Of a DNA stretch of 35,517 bases, positions 20,111 to 30,075 are shown piece by piece. The stretch is from Mesotaenium endlicherianum (taxonomy: Eukaryota > Streptophyta > Zygnematophyceae > Zygnematales > Mesotaeniaceae). How positions within the stretch are numbered: the stretch's first letter is position 1; each line of letters opens with the position of its first letter. The position numbers were made by a program, and so were the translations under genes. The stretch covers positions 1 through 35,517 of the forward strand of contig WELA01013495.1 of NCBI GenBank assembly GCA_009602735.1. The letters run 5' to 3'. The notes beneath the pieces were generated by a model that was given only the letters and a program-made list of their open reading frames with translations, did not search any database and was not told the DNA's origin.

Positions 20111-21391
20111 ATGGCCGATCCTCAAGACCAACAGCAAGCTTTCGAAGGAAGCCCTTCCTCTCCAAGACACCCTCCTCCAGCGCCGATGGGAGAGCCCACT
20201 CAAGAAAATCTGCAACAACAAGAAGCACCACAAGGAGGAGCACACCCTCCTCCAGCGTCGATGGGAGAGCCTACTCAAGGAAATCTGCAACAACAAGAAG
20301 CACCACAAGGAGGAGCACCGTCAAATCCCGTGGCAGCCGCTATAGCAAAGTTGACCCCACCACAAGGAGTTCCCGCAAATGAGTGGGCAGCCTTCCTAAT
20401 GACCGTCCACAACCAAGTGGGCTTGGCCACCTATGAAGCAACCGTGCAAGCGTCAAGAGAAGCTATGGCTGCCATGGTTGCCCCTATTGCGAGCAATGCT
20501 CAAAATCCAGCCCCGGCTCAAGCGCCTCCACAAGAGCCAACGAGAGCAAGGAAACTCATCAAGCCCGGCAAACCCGACACTTTCAACCCCGGGAAAGGTG
20601 CCAACCTGAATTTATGGCTCTACCAAGTGGAGACGTACCTCGCGTTCCTTGAAGTACCCGAGGAGGACTACGTTCCCTTTGCCGTTACCTTACTTAGAGG
20701 AGCAGCAACATCATGGTGGCGTAACTATCAAGCGGCTATATATCAAGCTATGGCGCACCCCATGCTCGGCCAAGAGCCCCCACCATCATATGCAAGATGG
20801 GCAGATTTTCGTGAGGCCCTCAAGAAGCAATTCATGCCCATCAATGCGGAGAAGATTGCCCGAGGAAAGCTCCACCATCTCAAGCAAACGACGTCCGTTC
20901 AAGAGTATACATCCAGATTTCACGCCCTCACTCTTGAGATCCCCAACATGTCTCTCGAGGAGAAGATTGACCGTTACATCTTTGGCCTCAAACCCAAGGT
21001 GGCAAAGGAAGTGGAGTTACGCGACTTGACGGACTTCTCAAAGATCATTGAAGTGGCCCAAAAGGTGGATACCTTGGATTTCAAGCACTCCGTGCCTTCA
21101 TCTTCACGGGTACCGACGACGCGGGTGTACGCAGCCCCTTCCACATCCGAATCTGGACCCACACCCATGGAAATCGGAGTTATTAAAAGGGACCCCGCGG
21201 CTGCCCGGAAGAGTGGAAGACCCTCCAATGACACTTATGATGCAAGAAACCAGCAAGGAGTGAAAGCAAGACTCTCCCCGGCTGAAAAAGAAGCTCTCAT
21301 GACGGCTGGACTATGCTTCTATTGCAAGGAAAAGGGCCATCGTGCACTTTCATGCCCCAAAAAGTTGTCAAAAAACGGACAGCGCCGGTAG
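20111..21391 (+). CDS. gag: Element B Gag capsid/nucleocapsid protein
   Basis: 426 residues from the first ATG after the primer site. It forms the particle and binds element RNA. N-terminus is Pro/Gln-rich with a 25-residue unit ([12 protein letters not shown] and on) present twice, at 20168-20242 and 20243-20317; A has it once. A retrotransposon gag domain follows ([30 protein letters not shown]), and a CCHC knuckle lies at about residues 402-415. The stop TAG (21389-21391) lies inside the frameshift hairpin. Apart from the duplication it is nearly identical to Gag of A. Confidence 0.95.
   Translation: MADPQDQQQAFEGSPSSPRHPPPAPMGEPTQENLQQQEAPQGGAHPPPASMGEPTQGNLQQQEAPQGGAPSNPVAAAIAKLTPPQGVPANEWAAFLMTVHNQVGLATYEATVQASREAMAAMVAPIASNAQNPAPAQAPPQEPTRARKLIKPGKPDTFNPGKGANLNLWLYQVETYLAFLEVPEEDYVPFAVTLLRGAATSWWRNYQAAIYQAMAHPMLGQEPPPSYARWADFREALKKQFMPINAEKIARGKLHHLKQTTSVQEYTSRFHALTLEIPNMSLEEKIDRYIFGLKPKVAKEVELRDLTDFSKIIEVAQKVDTLDFKHSVPSSSRVPTTRVYAAPSTSESGPTPMEIGVIKRDPAAARKSGRPSNDTYDARNQQGVKARLSPAEKEALMTAGLCFYCKEKGHRALSCPKKLSKNGQRR
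20168..20317 (+). repeat. 75-base in-frame tandem duplication in gag of element B
   Basis: Two 75-base units code for two near-identical 25-residue segments; A has a single unit at this place. Confidence 0.88.
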
Positions 21392-24300
21392 GCCAGGAGC
21401 CTACCACCCCAAGACCCACTTCACGAGAAGGCAACACGCCAAGTGAGGTGGAGACCCCCGTTGAAGACGACGTTCCAGCCCCAATGAGTTTGAGAGGTTA
21501 CCTTGGAGGAGAGAAGGTCCACATCTTGGTGGATAGCGGAGCTCAAGGCAACTTCATTGCTGCAGATTTTGCCACCAAGCACGGTATTACTATGCGAACT
21601 CTTGACCACGACGAGGAGATTATGATGCCCGATGGATTCTCCTATACTACCCCTTCCAAGAAGACGTACCCCTTGGCACTCTCTATCAAGTCCTTCAAGG
21701 ATAGAGTAGTGTTCTCCCCCATGCAATTGGGCAAGTACGACGTCATCCTAGGGACGCCTTGGTTGACCAAGCACAACCCCCAAGTTGATTGGAGGACCGG
21801 TACTATCAAGATCAAGAATGACATCACTTCAAGAATCTGTATTTTGCGCGCAATCCAGAATATCCAGACCCAAGACATCCAGAAGCCGGCACACGAGATA
21901 CTATTGTCCGCCCTCCAACTCAAGAGACTTGTGAGGAAGGGACACGAGCTTCTTTTGGCCTTGATCACGCCAAAAGACATCAAGAAAGACATCGAGAGTC
22001 AAGAAGGCAGCCCCGTTCCCAAGGAGATACAAGAAGTCTTTGAGGACTACAAAGAAGTGTTCTCCCCGGAATTGCCCAAGGGCCTACCCCCCAAAAGATT
22101 CGTAGACCACAAGATAGAGTTGGAGCCCGGAAGCAAGCCCATCTCTCGGCCTACGTTCAAAATGTCATACACGGAGCTAGACGAAGTCAAGAAGCAAATC
22201 AAGGAGCTACTGGAGCATGGCTTCATTCGACCTAGCAAGTCGCCATTTGGAGCCCCGGTGCTATTTGTCAAGAAGAAAGATGGTACCTTGAGGATGTGTG
22301 TGGACTATCGCGCCCTCAACAAGATCACCATCAAGAATCGATACCCGCTGCCGCGCATGGATGAGCTCATGGACCGGCTGGTTGGAGCCAAGTACTTCAC
22401 GAAGATTGACTTACGGAGCGGCTACCACCAGATTCGCATCGCAGAACCGGACATAGAGAAGACGGCATTCAGGACAAGATATGGACATTTTGAGTTCATG
22501 GTCCTGCCATTTGGACTCACCAACGCGCCAGCAACTTTCATGACTATGATGAACACCATATTTCAGCCCATGTTGGACAGATTTGTGGTGGTATTCATCG
22601 ATGACATCCTTATCTACAGCAAGACCCTTGAAGAGCATGCGAGACACTTGAAAGAAGTCCTTGAAGTATTGAAGCAAAACAAGCTGTTTGCGAAGGAGTC
22701 AAAATGCGAGTTTGCCAAACAAGAAGTGGAGTTCCTAGGTCTCCACGTGACTGCTGATGGCATCAAGATAGACCCCAAGAAGACCACGGTGGTGGAGGAA
22801 TGGCCAACCCCCACGACCAAGAAAGAACTCCAGTCATTCTTGGGATTTGCCAATTGGTACAGAAAATTCATCCAAGGCTTCTCGCACATAGCAGCCCCCC
22901 TGACAGATCTACTCAAGAAGGACAGGCTATATACATGGACCGAGAAAGAGGAAGAGGCATTTCAAGAGTTAAAGCGAAGATTGACCACATCCCCGGTGCT
23001 CACACTCCCAAGTCCAAACCCAGATTGGCCCTTCCACGTCATCACCGATGCATCTTCCTATGCAATAGGAGCAATCCTGCTTCAAGACCAAGGCAAGGGA
23101 CTGCAGCCCATCGCCTACGAGTCAAGGAAGCTAAATCCAGCCGAGCAAAATTATACAACCACGGAGCGAGAGGCATTGGCGATTGTACATGCCTTGAAGG
23201 TTTGGCGCTGCTACGTTGAAGGACGCAAAGTACTGGTCACCACGGACCACGAGGCGTTAAAGCACCTCCAAACGCAGCCGTATCTCTCAAGGAGACAAGC
23301 AAGATGGAGCGGATACTTGCAACAATACAACATCACGATTCAGTACCAGCCCGGCAAGACAAACCCGGCTGACCCCCTCTCAAGACTGCAATTAAATGCA
23401 GTGATGGTATCCCTGAAGACAGATCTGGAAGCTCGATTTTCAGCCGCCTATGAAAGAGACCCTTACTACAAGAACGGAGAAGCAGCCTTGGACCCATGCA
23501 AGAAGCAAGAAGGCAATTATTGGGTGAGGCAAGATACGGGCCAGAGATGTGTTCCTAATGACTTAGACCTCCGGCTCTTGCTTCTACGAGAAGCACACGA
23601 CAACCCTCTTGGAGGACACTTTGGAATCCTAAGGACCACGGGCGTTCTAGCTAGGACTTATTGTTGGCCAGGCATGTCTAAGCAAGTCAAGGAGTACTGC
23701 AGGAGCTGTGACACATGCCAAAGAATCAAGCCATCATCGCAAAAGGCGGGAGGACTCCTCCAACCACTACCAATCCCCGAAAGACAATGGACGGACATCT
23801 CAATGGACCTTATCGTGGACTTGCCCGTGACACCTCGAGGCCATAATGCAATACTCACGGTGGTGGACAGACTTACTAAGATGGCTCATTTTATTCCCAC
23901 GACGACTAAGGCTACAGCACCACAACTTGCAAGACTCATCTTTGACAACATCTTCCGACTCCATGGACTACCATCAAGAATTGTGTCAGATAGAGACCCA
24001 AGATTCACAAGCAACTTCTGGAAAAATCTCTTTAAGAACTTGGGTACATCGCTGGAAATGTCCACTGCCTACCACCCGCAATCAGATGGGCAAACCGAGC
24101 GTATGAATCGTACTCTAAAGACCTCTCTAAAGGCCTACGTGTCTACCCTCGAGCAAGACTGGGACATGTACTTGACCCCCCTCGAGTTTGCCTACAACAA
24201 CACTACGCAGGCCTCTACCCAAGAGTCCCCATTCTTCCTCAACTATGGCTTCCATCCGACCACGCCACTGAGCTTCACGGCTGGCCATGATGAAGTACCT

Positions 24301-24978
24301 GCAGCCACAGATTTTATGGAGACATTAGAAGCAGCCCTTACAGCAGCGAAGAAAGCTCTACAACACGCGCAAGATGCTCAAGCAAGAGTGGCGAACAGAT
24401 CCAGAAGAGAAATTACGTACAGAGTGGGTGACAACGTGTTACTATCATCCAAGAACATTTCCCTGAACAACAGGCCTGCCGGCAGCAAGTTCTCTCCCAA
24501 GTATTTGGGACCCTTCAAGATTATCCAGCAAGTCAACCCCGTTGCTTTCAAGCTAGAACTTCCCCAGACTATGCACATCGACCCCGTATTCCACGCTTCC
24601 CTCTTCAAGCCATATGTGCAACCCGACAACAAGTTCCCAGGACGTGTGACAACCCCACCAGCCCCAACAATAGTGGATGATCATTTGGAGTACGAAGTGG
24701 AAGACATAGTGGCTATGAGAAATTTCAGGAGACAGCAGCAATACTTGATCAAGTGGAAAGGATATCCAGATTCGGAGAATAGTTGGGTGGCGGCGCACTA
24801 CCTTGACAAAGTTCAGAGAAAGTTGAAGCGCTTCCATGCCGCCAACCCCCATCTTGGACCAGCCCCAAGTCTCTCTACTAGAAGCCCGAAGACTTCAGGG
24901 AGGCAGCCTGCCACCATCAAGAAGCAGCAGAAGACCCCTTGGAGGCAGCCTGCAAGAACAAGAAAGAGGAAAAATTGA
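21313..24978 (+). CDS. pol: Element B Pol: protease, reverse transcriptase, RNase H, integrase, chromodomain
   Basis: The frame is open from an ATG at 21313, but the protein is expected as a Gag-Pol fusion from the slip at 21370-21376. In residues from that ATG: protease LVDSGAQ at 72-78; RT motif [10 protein letters not shown] at 366 and FIDD at 428-431; RNase H Asp 579, Glu 603 and Asp 645; integrase zinc region His 762, His 769 and CxxCxxC at 796-802; integrase core Asp 832, Asp 893, Glu 929 (D-D-35-E); GPF motif near 1066; chromodomain 1127-1165 with [16 protein letters not shown] basic tail (RKRKN) ends at 1221. The chromodomain probably guides integration to particular chromatin, as known for chromoviruses. 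All key residues are present. Confidence 0.96.
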   Translation: MLLLQGKGPSCTFMPQKVVKKRTAPVGQEPTTPRPTSREGNTPSEVETPVEDDVPAPMSLRGYLGGEKVHILVDSGAQGNFIAADFATKHGITMRTLDHDEEIMMPDGFSYTTPSKKTYPLALSIKSFKDRVVFSPMQLGKYDVILGTPWLTKHNPQVDWRTGTIKIKNDITSRICILRAIQNIQTQDIQKPAHEILLSALQLKRLVRKGHELLLALITPKDIKKDIESQEGSPVPKEIQEVFEDYKEVFSPELPKGLPPKRFVDHKIELEPGSKPISRPTFKMSYTELDEVKKQIKELLEHGFIRPSKSPFGAPVLFVKKKDGTLRMCVDYRALNKITIKNRYPLPRMDELMDRLVGAKYFTKIDLRSGYHQIRIAEPDIEKTAFRTRYGHFEFMVLPFGLTNAPATFMTMMNTIFQPMLDRFVVVFIDDILIYSKTLEEHARHLKEVLEVLKQNKLFAKESKCEFAKQEVEFLGLHVTADGIKIDPKKTTVVEEWPTPTTKKELQSFLGFANWYRKFIQGFSHIAAPLTDLLKKDRLYTWTEKEEEAFQELKRRLTTSPVLTLPSPNPDWPFHVITDASSYAIGAILLQDQGKGLQPIAYESRKLNPAEQNYTTTEREALAIVHALKVWRCYVEGRKVLVTTDHEALKHLQTQPYLSRRQARWSGYLQQYNITIQYQPGKTNPADPLSRLQLNAVMVSLKTDLEARFSAAYERDPYYKNGEAALDPCKKQEGNYWVRQDTGQRCVPNDLDLRLLLLREAHDNPLGGHFGILRTTGVLARTYCWPGMSKQVKEYCRSCDTCQRIKPSSQKAGGLLQPLPIPERQWTDISMDLIVDLPVTPRGHNAILTVVDRLTKMAHFIPTTTKATAPQLARLIFDNIFRLHGLPSRIVSDRDPRFTSNFWKNLFKNLGTSLEMSTAYHPQSDGQTERMNRTLKTSLKAYVSTLEQDWDMYLTPLEFAYNNTTQASTQESPFFLNYGFHPTTPLSFTAGHDEVPAATDFMETLEAALTAAKKALQHAQDAQARVANRSRREITYRVGDNVLLSSKNISLNNRPAGSKFSPKYLGPFKIIQQVNPVAFKLELPQTMHIDPVFHASLFKPYVQPDNKFPGRVTTPPAPTIVDDHLEYEVEDIVAMRNFRRQQQYLIKWKGYPDSENSWVAAHYLDKVQRKLKRFHAANPHLGPAPSLSTRSPKTSGRQPATIKKQQKTPWRQPARTRKRKN
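21370..21405 (+). promoter_or_regulatory. Gag-pol -1 frameshift signal of element B
   Basis: Slippery heptamer A AAA AAC at 21370-21376 in the gag frame (TCA AAA AAC), a 10-base spacer, then a perfect 7-base-pair hairpin GGTAGGC-CAGGA-GCCTACC at 21387-21405. The hairpin contains the gag stop TAG (21389-21391). Pol is open in the -1 frame on both sides. A keeps the same arrangement. Confidence 0.8.
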
Positions 24979-25746
24979 CATTAGACACTCTTCTCTTCTC
25001 GCAGTTTCTGGACAGAAAACTAAAACTGCTACTGGTAATAGGTCTCTGCATAATAAATTCTGAAAATTTACCTGGCTGTAGTCCATGAGTAGCCGGTCAT
25101 TTAGAGTCCAAGTTTGCTCAATTTGGAGCACTGGTGAGAGAGATATGATGCTCTAAGTAGAAGGGGGTCAGGCTGCTGGCATTGTTAGGACAGAATATGC
25201 CTTCTGACATTGTGCCTTCCCCTGAACTTGGAATGCTCTGAAACTCAAGACTCTGGTAGAACATCTTACAGCGCCCAGTTTGAGACTTAGTTTGCAGAAT
25301 TTGGAGAAGTATAGAAGGACTTATGATTTTCAGAAGTTTCTGCACAGATTTGGAGGAGTGCCTACTCTCTCAGCTCTCAACGACACTCCAGAAATGAGAA
25401 TGCTCTCAAATTTGGTGACCCGGTAGAGTTCTCCGACGCGGTCCGTCTGGCACTCGAATTTTCAGATTTGGAGCAGTTCTGTGGCCGCTATGAATTTTTG
25501 AGTTCGTGGCAGATTCTGGGCCAACTTGTACAATTTTCTTTATCATTAAGGAGTAGGCTAGCCAATAAGGTCACACCACCTACGACCTTGCCTAGTCTAC
25601 CTTACATGTGTAGCACCTGACTTGGCGCCTTCAACTAGTCCTCTTCACATGTGTGGCATCTGACTTGAAACTGTTGACTTGCTGCTCCACATGTGTAAGA
25701 CCCGACTTGACGCGCCGAGACGTCGCTTTTTCTATCGGGGGGGAGA
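24979..25746 (+). other. Element B 3' noncoding region with triplicated repeat and polypurine tract
   Basis: Between the pol stop and the 3' LTR. No gene seen; short open frames on the opposite strand look accidental. Three 43-base repeats lie at 25592-25720. A T-rich stretch (CTTTTTCTATC) precedes the polypurine tract GGGGGGGAGA at 25737-25746, which touches the LTR. Confidence 0.75.
25592..25720 (+). repeat. Three 43-base tandem repeats before the polypurine tract
   Basis: Units at 25592-25634, 25635-25677 and 25678-25720, each with an ACATGTGT core followed by a CTGACTTG or CCGACTTG motif. They are also present in A at about 4170-4300. Likely a conserved cis signal. Confidence 0.75.
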
Positions 25747-26249
25747 TGTAGTGATTTGAGTTATTATATATTAGTATGCATATATTTTAATGTTTTCAAA
25801 TATATTTGGAGTAGTATTGTGTGGAGTCAAGTGTGAATAGGTACTCTAGTAACTTGGTTCATGTCCTTTGAACCTTCCAAGGCATTTTCGAAGTTAGAGG
25901 AAAGACCTAGAAGAACTCCATGTGGCAAAAGTCAGATGTGCCATTTTTAGGTCAAAAGGACATGTGTACATTATTCTAGAAAGAGGTGGCAAGTTTTGGG
26001 ATGTGTTGGGTGCCAACACATCAACATACACCTTCCTAGAAATTACTTATGTAGCAAGTATATAAACAAGAGCTAGAACATAGAAAGACATGGGAGAATC
26101 ACTCTTGTACTTGCCAAAATCCAGAAATATATTAACTTTCAAGAAGCCATCTTTCTTTCAAGAAGCTACCACTTGTGTTCAAAGATCCTTGTCTTGAATA
26201 GATAAGGTATTCTGTTTTACTAAGTACTTTATCTATCTGTTTCACTACA
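25747..26249 (+). repeat. 3' LTR of element B
   Basis: 503 bases, differing from the 5' LTR at five positions by eye: a three-base block (TCC in the 5' LTR, GGG here, near 26092-26094), one C to T and one A to G. Confidence 0.95.
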
Positions 26250-26254
26250 CAGAT
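26250..26254. repeat. Target site duplication of element B, right copy
   Basis: CAGAT, identical to 19566-19570. Confidence 0.92.
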
Positions 26255-27610
26255 TTTGCAGAGGCTGGTCTCGGCTTAGTCCTACCACCACCTCTTCCAT
26301 AGCCGCCTCGAAAGAAACCACCTCTACCTCTAGACTGTATAGCATTATACTCATACTCATATCCATCACCCTGATTATCCTCAGCCTGGTCTCCTTCAAT
26401 TGCATTGTAGGAACCGTGGGGCTTTTTCACAATCTTAGACACCAAACCATTACTCTGGCGCTTGTGATTGAATTGCTGCTGATCCCAGGCATCAGCATCC
26501 TGGATCAAGTCAGCCAGCTTTTCATACTTCTTCTCAGCAAAATGACCCGAGACTTCGGATTTCAAGCCATACCTGAAATATGCTATCCTATACCGTTCTG
26601 GCAAGTCTGGCTGTTTCATCATGTTCTCCTGGAACTTTTGAGCAAACTCAGCAACTGAAGTGGTCTGCTTCAGTGTCAGGGAGATCATCGCATAGATAGC
26701 TTTCTCCTGCTGGTTGATGACATCAAACTTCTCATGCAACTTCTCGACAAACTCTACCCACGTAGGGTCACCGAGTTGCTGAGCCTTACGCTCTCCTTTC
26801 CAATAAGGCCACCAGTCTGCGGCACTGCCTTTCAGTTGCGCACCGGTGTGCCTGACCTTCTCGTAATCTTGCAGTTATGGGTAGTTCTCCAGCCACTGCT
26901 CAACATCCGCGAGAAACTTGATCAGGTAATACTTTCTGTTTCCCTCAGGATCATAGTCCCGGGGAGGTTTCGGCTTGGGCTTACTAAGCCCTCTGCCACC
27001 ACCACCAGTGGTTTGAGACCCCAGTTGGTCTCTGTCCCGCAGTAGAGACATTATGATTCTTTTGTCCTCCTGTTGGGACTGATACATGGTCGCCATTTGC
27101 GACTGCATTTGAACGAAAAATGCTCCCAAGTCTACACTCTGGGGTGGTAGTCTAGCAAATGCAGCAGCAGCATTGGCATCTACTCGCTGAGTAGTGTCCT
27201 CAACAGTCCCTCTCGCTCCTGCAGCAGCAAAACCTGCCGCATTCACGTACTTAACCTAGGGGTACATTGAGTTGTACAGCAGGAGGTGGGTTCAGAACAC
27301 TGGCCCTGGATGCCATAAGTTCTTCAACAGTGTGCTCGTCAGCTGGCTGTCCTTCCCTCCTTTCTGTATCTTCAGCGGCCTTTGCTAATTATTCAGCTTC
27401 TAATCTGGCTCTCTCCTCCTCAGCTTGCTGTGCTGCGACTGCGACAATAGCAGCTGCCTCATCTGCAGCCTCTCTAGCTGCAGTATCTGCCACTGCTTCA
27501 GAAAAGGTACGGGTTCCCGCTACATGGCTTTCCGCCTGATTTTTGACATTCTCATTATCCTGGTTCTCCATGTCTCGGGAGTTGCTAGTTTGAGACCTTG
27601 TCCTTACCAT
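26250..27610 (-). pseudogene. Element C gag, main fragment
   Basis: Starts with MVRTRSQTSNSRDMENQ at 27610. Parts in order: Ala/Glu-rich N-terminus ending at a TAA (near 27391) also found in F; a segment to another TAA and an 8-base deletion near 27250; 27246-26875 with GAFFVQMQSQMATMYQSQQEDKR compressed around a Gly/Lys/Pro linker and the first half of the gag domain; a TAA near 26875; then the second half of the gag domain (KLHEKFDVINQQEKAIYAM, QTTSVAEFAQKF) and a Gly/Arg-rich RNA-binding stretch (RGRGGFFRGGYGRGGG). Element B begins right after it. The zinc knuckle is at 19522-19563. Several stops make it non-functional. Confidence 0.85.
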
Positions 27611-27631
27611 ACAAAGAAGACTGTGATAACC

Positions 27632-27643
27632 GCTTTGATACCA
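27632..27643 (-). promoter_or_regulatory. Primer binding site of element C, decayed
   Basis: The minus strand reads TGGTATCAAAGC; relative to the intact sites two G have become A. Confidence 0.7.
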
Positions 27644-27644
27644 C

Positions 27645-28359
27645 TAAAATGAATCAACTTACCAAAATAGGCAATTAACAATTAATAAAGATCTTTATAT
27701 CAGCAAGTAATCTTTATGGTATTTTTCGTTAACTGGTTAAACGGCAAAGGACAACACACTAGCAGTGAAGAATACTCGTAAGTCAAATGCGAGTAAACTA
27801 GCATCAATAATGCAATCAGTAAACTCATACATAAGCAAGGTTAGAAGACAGTGCGTATCAATAGCTTCTCGCCTTGGATTCAAATCTCTTCTCAGTAAGC
27901 TGTATAAGAGAGTTGGCCTCGTTTCCAAATGCCGAACTCGAGAGCAATGCCTAGCATATGTACATGGAATGAGTTTACTGTTCAACGGCCAGTGCGATGG
28001 CACCGCCTACCCGGGAGTTAACCACGTTGGTACGACCTCGGTTAACCTAATCCACCTTCATCTCCCATCATCCCGTATCGCCATCCATCATAGGGATGTC
28101 ATCTGGCCATTCATCTAGCACATCACACTTAGATGCATATCGAGGCAGTTCGCTGCTACCGAGTACGGAAGTCAGCTGACTGTCAAAGAATATGTCAGCA
28201 AGCTGACTTAAGTTGACTTCAGCCTGCTGCTTCCGGCTGAGTCATTAAACTGATATGTAGTCCAGCAGGCTGATTATTAACTAGAGTTCAGCAGGCTGAA
28301 CTTAATTAATCATTATATTTAAATGAATAATACATCTACTAATATACTGATTCATTACA
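27645..28359 (-). repeat. 5' LTR of element C (second family, LTR copy 5)
   Basis: LTR of 715 bases. The end next to the primer site has TA instead of TG on the plus strand; the outer end GATTCATTACA is intact and adjoins the GAAAG duplication. Confidence 0.9.
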
Positions 28360-28364
28360 GAAAG
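28360..28364. repeat. Target site duplication of element C, right copy
   Basis: GAAAG, identical to 12801-12805; it is also the first part of the resumed gag of F. Confidence 0.85.
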
Positions 28365-29470
28365 CCATGTAGCGGGAACCCGTACCTATTCTGAAGCAGT
28401 GGCAGATGCTACAGCTAGAGAGGCTGCAAAAGAGGTAGCGACTATTGCTGCAGTCGCAGCACAGCAGGCTGAAGAGGAAAGAGTTGAAATAGAAGCCGAA
28501 TAATTAGCAAAAGCTGCTGAAGATACAGAACAGAGGGAAGGACAGCGAGCGGACGAGCGCACTGTCGAAGAACTTATGTCAGCAAGGGCCAATATTATGA
28601 GCCCACCTCCCGCTGTACAACTCAATGTGCCTCTAGGTCAAATTTGTGACCGGCTGAATGCGGCAGGAATTGCTGCTGCAGGAGCGAGAGGGACTGTTGA
28701 GGACACTACTAAGCGAGTGGATGCCACTGCTACTGCTGCATTTGCTGGACTCCCACCTCAGAGTGTGGATTTGGGGGCATTATTTGTGCAAATGCAATTG
28801 CAGATGGCGAGCATATATCAGTCCCAACAGGAGGACAAAAGAATCATAATGTCTTCCGCTGCGGGACAGAGACCAACTGGATTCTCAAACCACTGATGGT
28901 GGTGGCGGAGGGCCTAGTAAGCCTAAGCCAAAGCCTCCCCGGGACTATGACCCTGAGGGAAACAAAAAGTATTACCTGATCAAGTTTCTCGCTGATGTTG
29001 AGCAGTGGCTAGAGAACTACTCAGAACTGCAGGATTACGAGAAGGTCAGGGACACTGGTGCTCTACTGAAAGGCATTGCAGCAGACTGGTGGCTGTATTA
29101 GAAAGGAGAGCGTAAGGCTCAGCAACTCGGTGACCCTACTTGAGTAGTGTTTGTCGAGAAATTGCATGAGAAGTTTGATGTCATCAATGAGCAGGAGAAA
29201 GTTATCTATGCAATAATCTCCTTCACACTGAAGCAAACCACTTCAGTTGCTGAGTTTGCTCAAAAGTTCGAGGAAAACATGATGAAGCAGCCAGAGTTGC
29301 CAGAGCCGTATAGGATAGCATACTTTAGGTATGGCTTGGAATCCAAAGTCTCTAGTCATCTTGCTGAAAAAAAGTATAAGAAACTAGCTGACTTGATCCA
29401 GGATGCTGATGCCGGGGATCAGCAGCAGTTCAATCACAAGCGCCAGAGAAATGCTTTGGTGTCTAAGATT
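28360..29470 (+). pseudogene. Element F gag, second fragment
   Basis: Resumes the gag of F: ESHVAGTRTYSEAVADA, TAA at 28501-28503, open again to 28896 (VEELMSARAN, PPAVQLNVPLGQICDRL), a frameshift near 28860-28900, then PRDYDPEGN and KFLADVEQWLENY. Next come TAG at 29099-29101 and TGA at 29141-29143, both where C has Trp, and the last gag block (KLHEKFDVINEQEK, QTTSVAEFAQKF). At about 29470 gag jumps straight into protease sequence: the Gly/Arg-rich part and zinc knuckle known from C are absent. Confidence 0.82.
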
Positions 29471-30075
29471 GTTGATGGAGGGGCGTCACATACTTTCATC
29501 CATAAGGACTTAGTTAAGCGGCTAAGACTGCCTCTTGTCACCCAAGGGAATAGAAAAATATTCCTTGGAGATGCCTCAAGTATCCCGGGAGGAATTATAA
29601 CCAAGCCTATTGAGGTCCAGTTAGGTTCTGGCATCGCAGTTCTAACTGAAACGCTTACTTTTGAGGTGCTCAACACTGGCTTTTATGATCTCGTGCTAGG
29701 CAGGTCCTGGCTTAATAGACATCAAGCTGAAGTGTGTTGGAGCAGAGGTACAGTTAAAGTGAGTTGAGCCAGTGATGGGCAGACTCACTTGGCACCCACC
29801 AGTGCTCTTCCTCTTGTCTTGTATGGATGGCAATTGGAAGAAAAAGAAGAGGCTTCCAGGAGGATGCAAATTGCTGAATGCAATGGAGTTCATCAAAAGC
29901 TGGAACCAGAAGGAAGACAGAATGTTCTGTCTGCTGCTAAGAGAGGTACCTCCTCAACCTGAAGAAGTGGTTGAGAAAAAGGTAAGCCCTCCAGAGCACC
30001 CTACTGCTGCAAAAATTGTTGCTCAGTACGCTGATGTTTTTAATATGCCTCCAGGACTACCCCTTAAGAGGGAAG
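29471..30075 (+). pseudogene. Element F protease fragment and start of RT region
   Basis: In frame with the preceding gag: the protease signature [22 protein letters not shown] and [11 protein letters not shown], nearly identical to C. The frame stops at about 29765, after KVS. Another frame (to 30075) carries [19 protein letters not shown] and [15 protein letters not shown], which in C lies just before the RT. The sequence stops at 30075, where a G-type LTR begins, so RT is lost. Confidence 0.82.

Larger units (their letters stand above)
19571..26249 (+). mobile_element. Element B: intact, young Ty3/gypsy chromodomain retrotransposon
   Basis: A 6679-base element with two 503-base LTRs, primer site, open gag, open pol joined by a -1 frameshift signal, polypurine tract, and perfect CAGAT target duplications. 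I count five differences between its LTRs, three of them adjacent, so insertion was recent. No stop or frameshift was found in its genes. It sits inside the gag of C and is the youngest layer of the stack. It could supply proteins to damaged relatives such as A. Confidence 0.95.
12806..28359 (-). mobile_element. Element C: full-length Ty3/gypsy of the second family with an accessory gene, split by element B
   Basis: Minus-strand element of about 8.9 kb once B and its duplicated target are subtracted. Order in its own direction: 5' LTR (27645-28359), primer site, gag, pol in the -1 frame, spacer with a polypurine-like motif, accessory gene, polypurine tract, 3' LTR (12806-13518). Perfect 5-base GAAAG target duplication in the gag of F. 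Gag, pol and the accessory gene each carry stops and frameshifts, so it cannot move by itself. Confidence 0.9.
12063..30075 (+). mobile_element. Element F: Ty3/gypsy of the second family, split by element C and truncated
   Basis: Plus-strand element made of 12063-12805 and 28360-30075. It has a 5' LTR, primer site, gag start, then gag and protease sequence after the insertion of C. It ends at 30075 in the middle of pol, where a G-type LTR begins, so RT, integrase and the 3' LTR are missing. It lies in the gag of G. It carries at least four premature stops, frameshifts and a deletion joining gag to protease, so it is dead. Confidence 0.85.
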
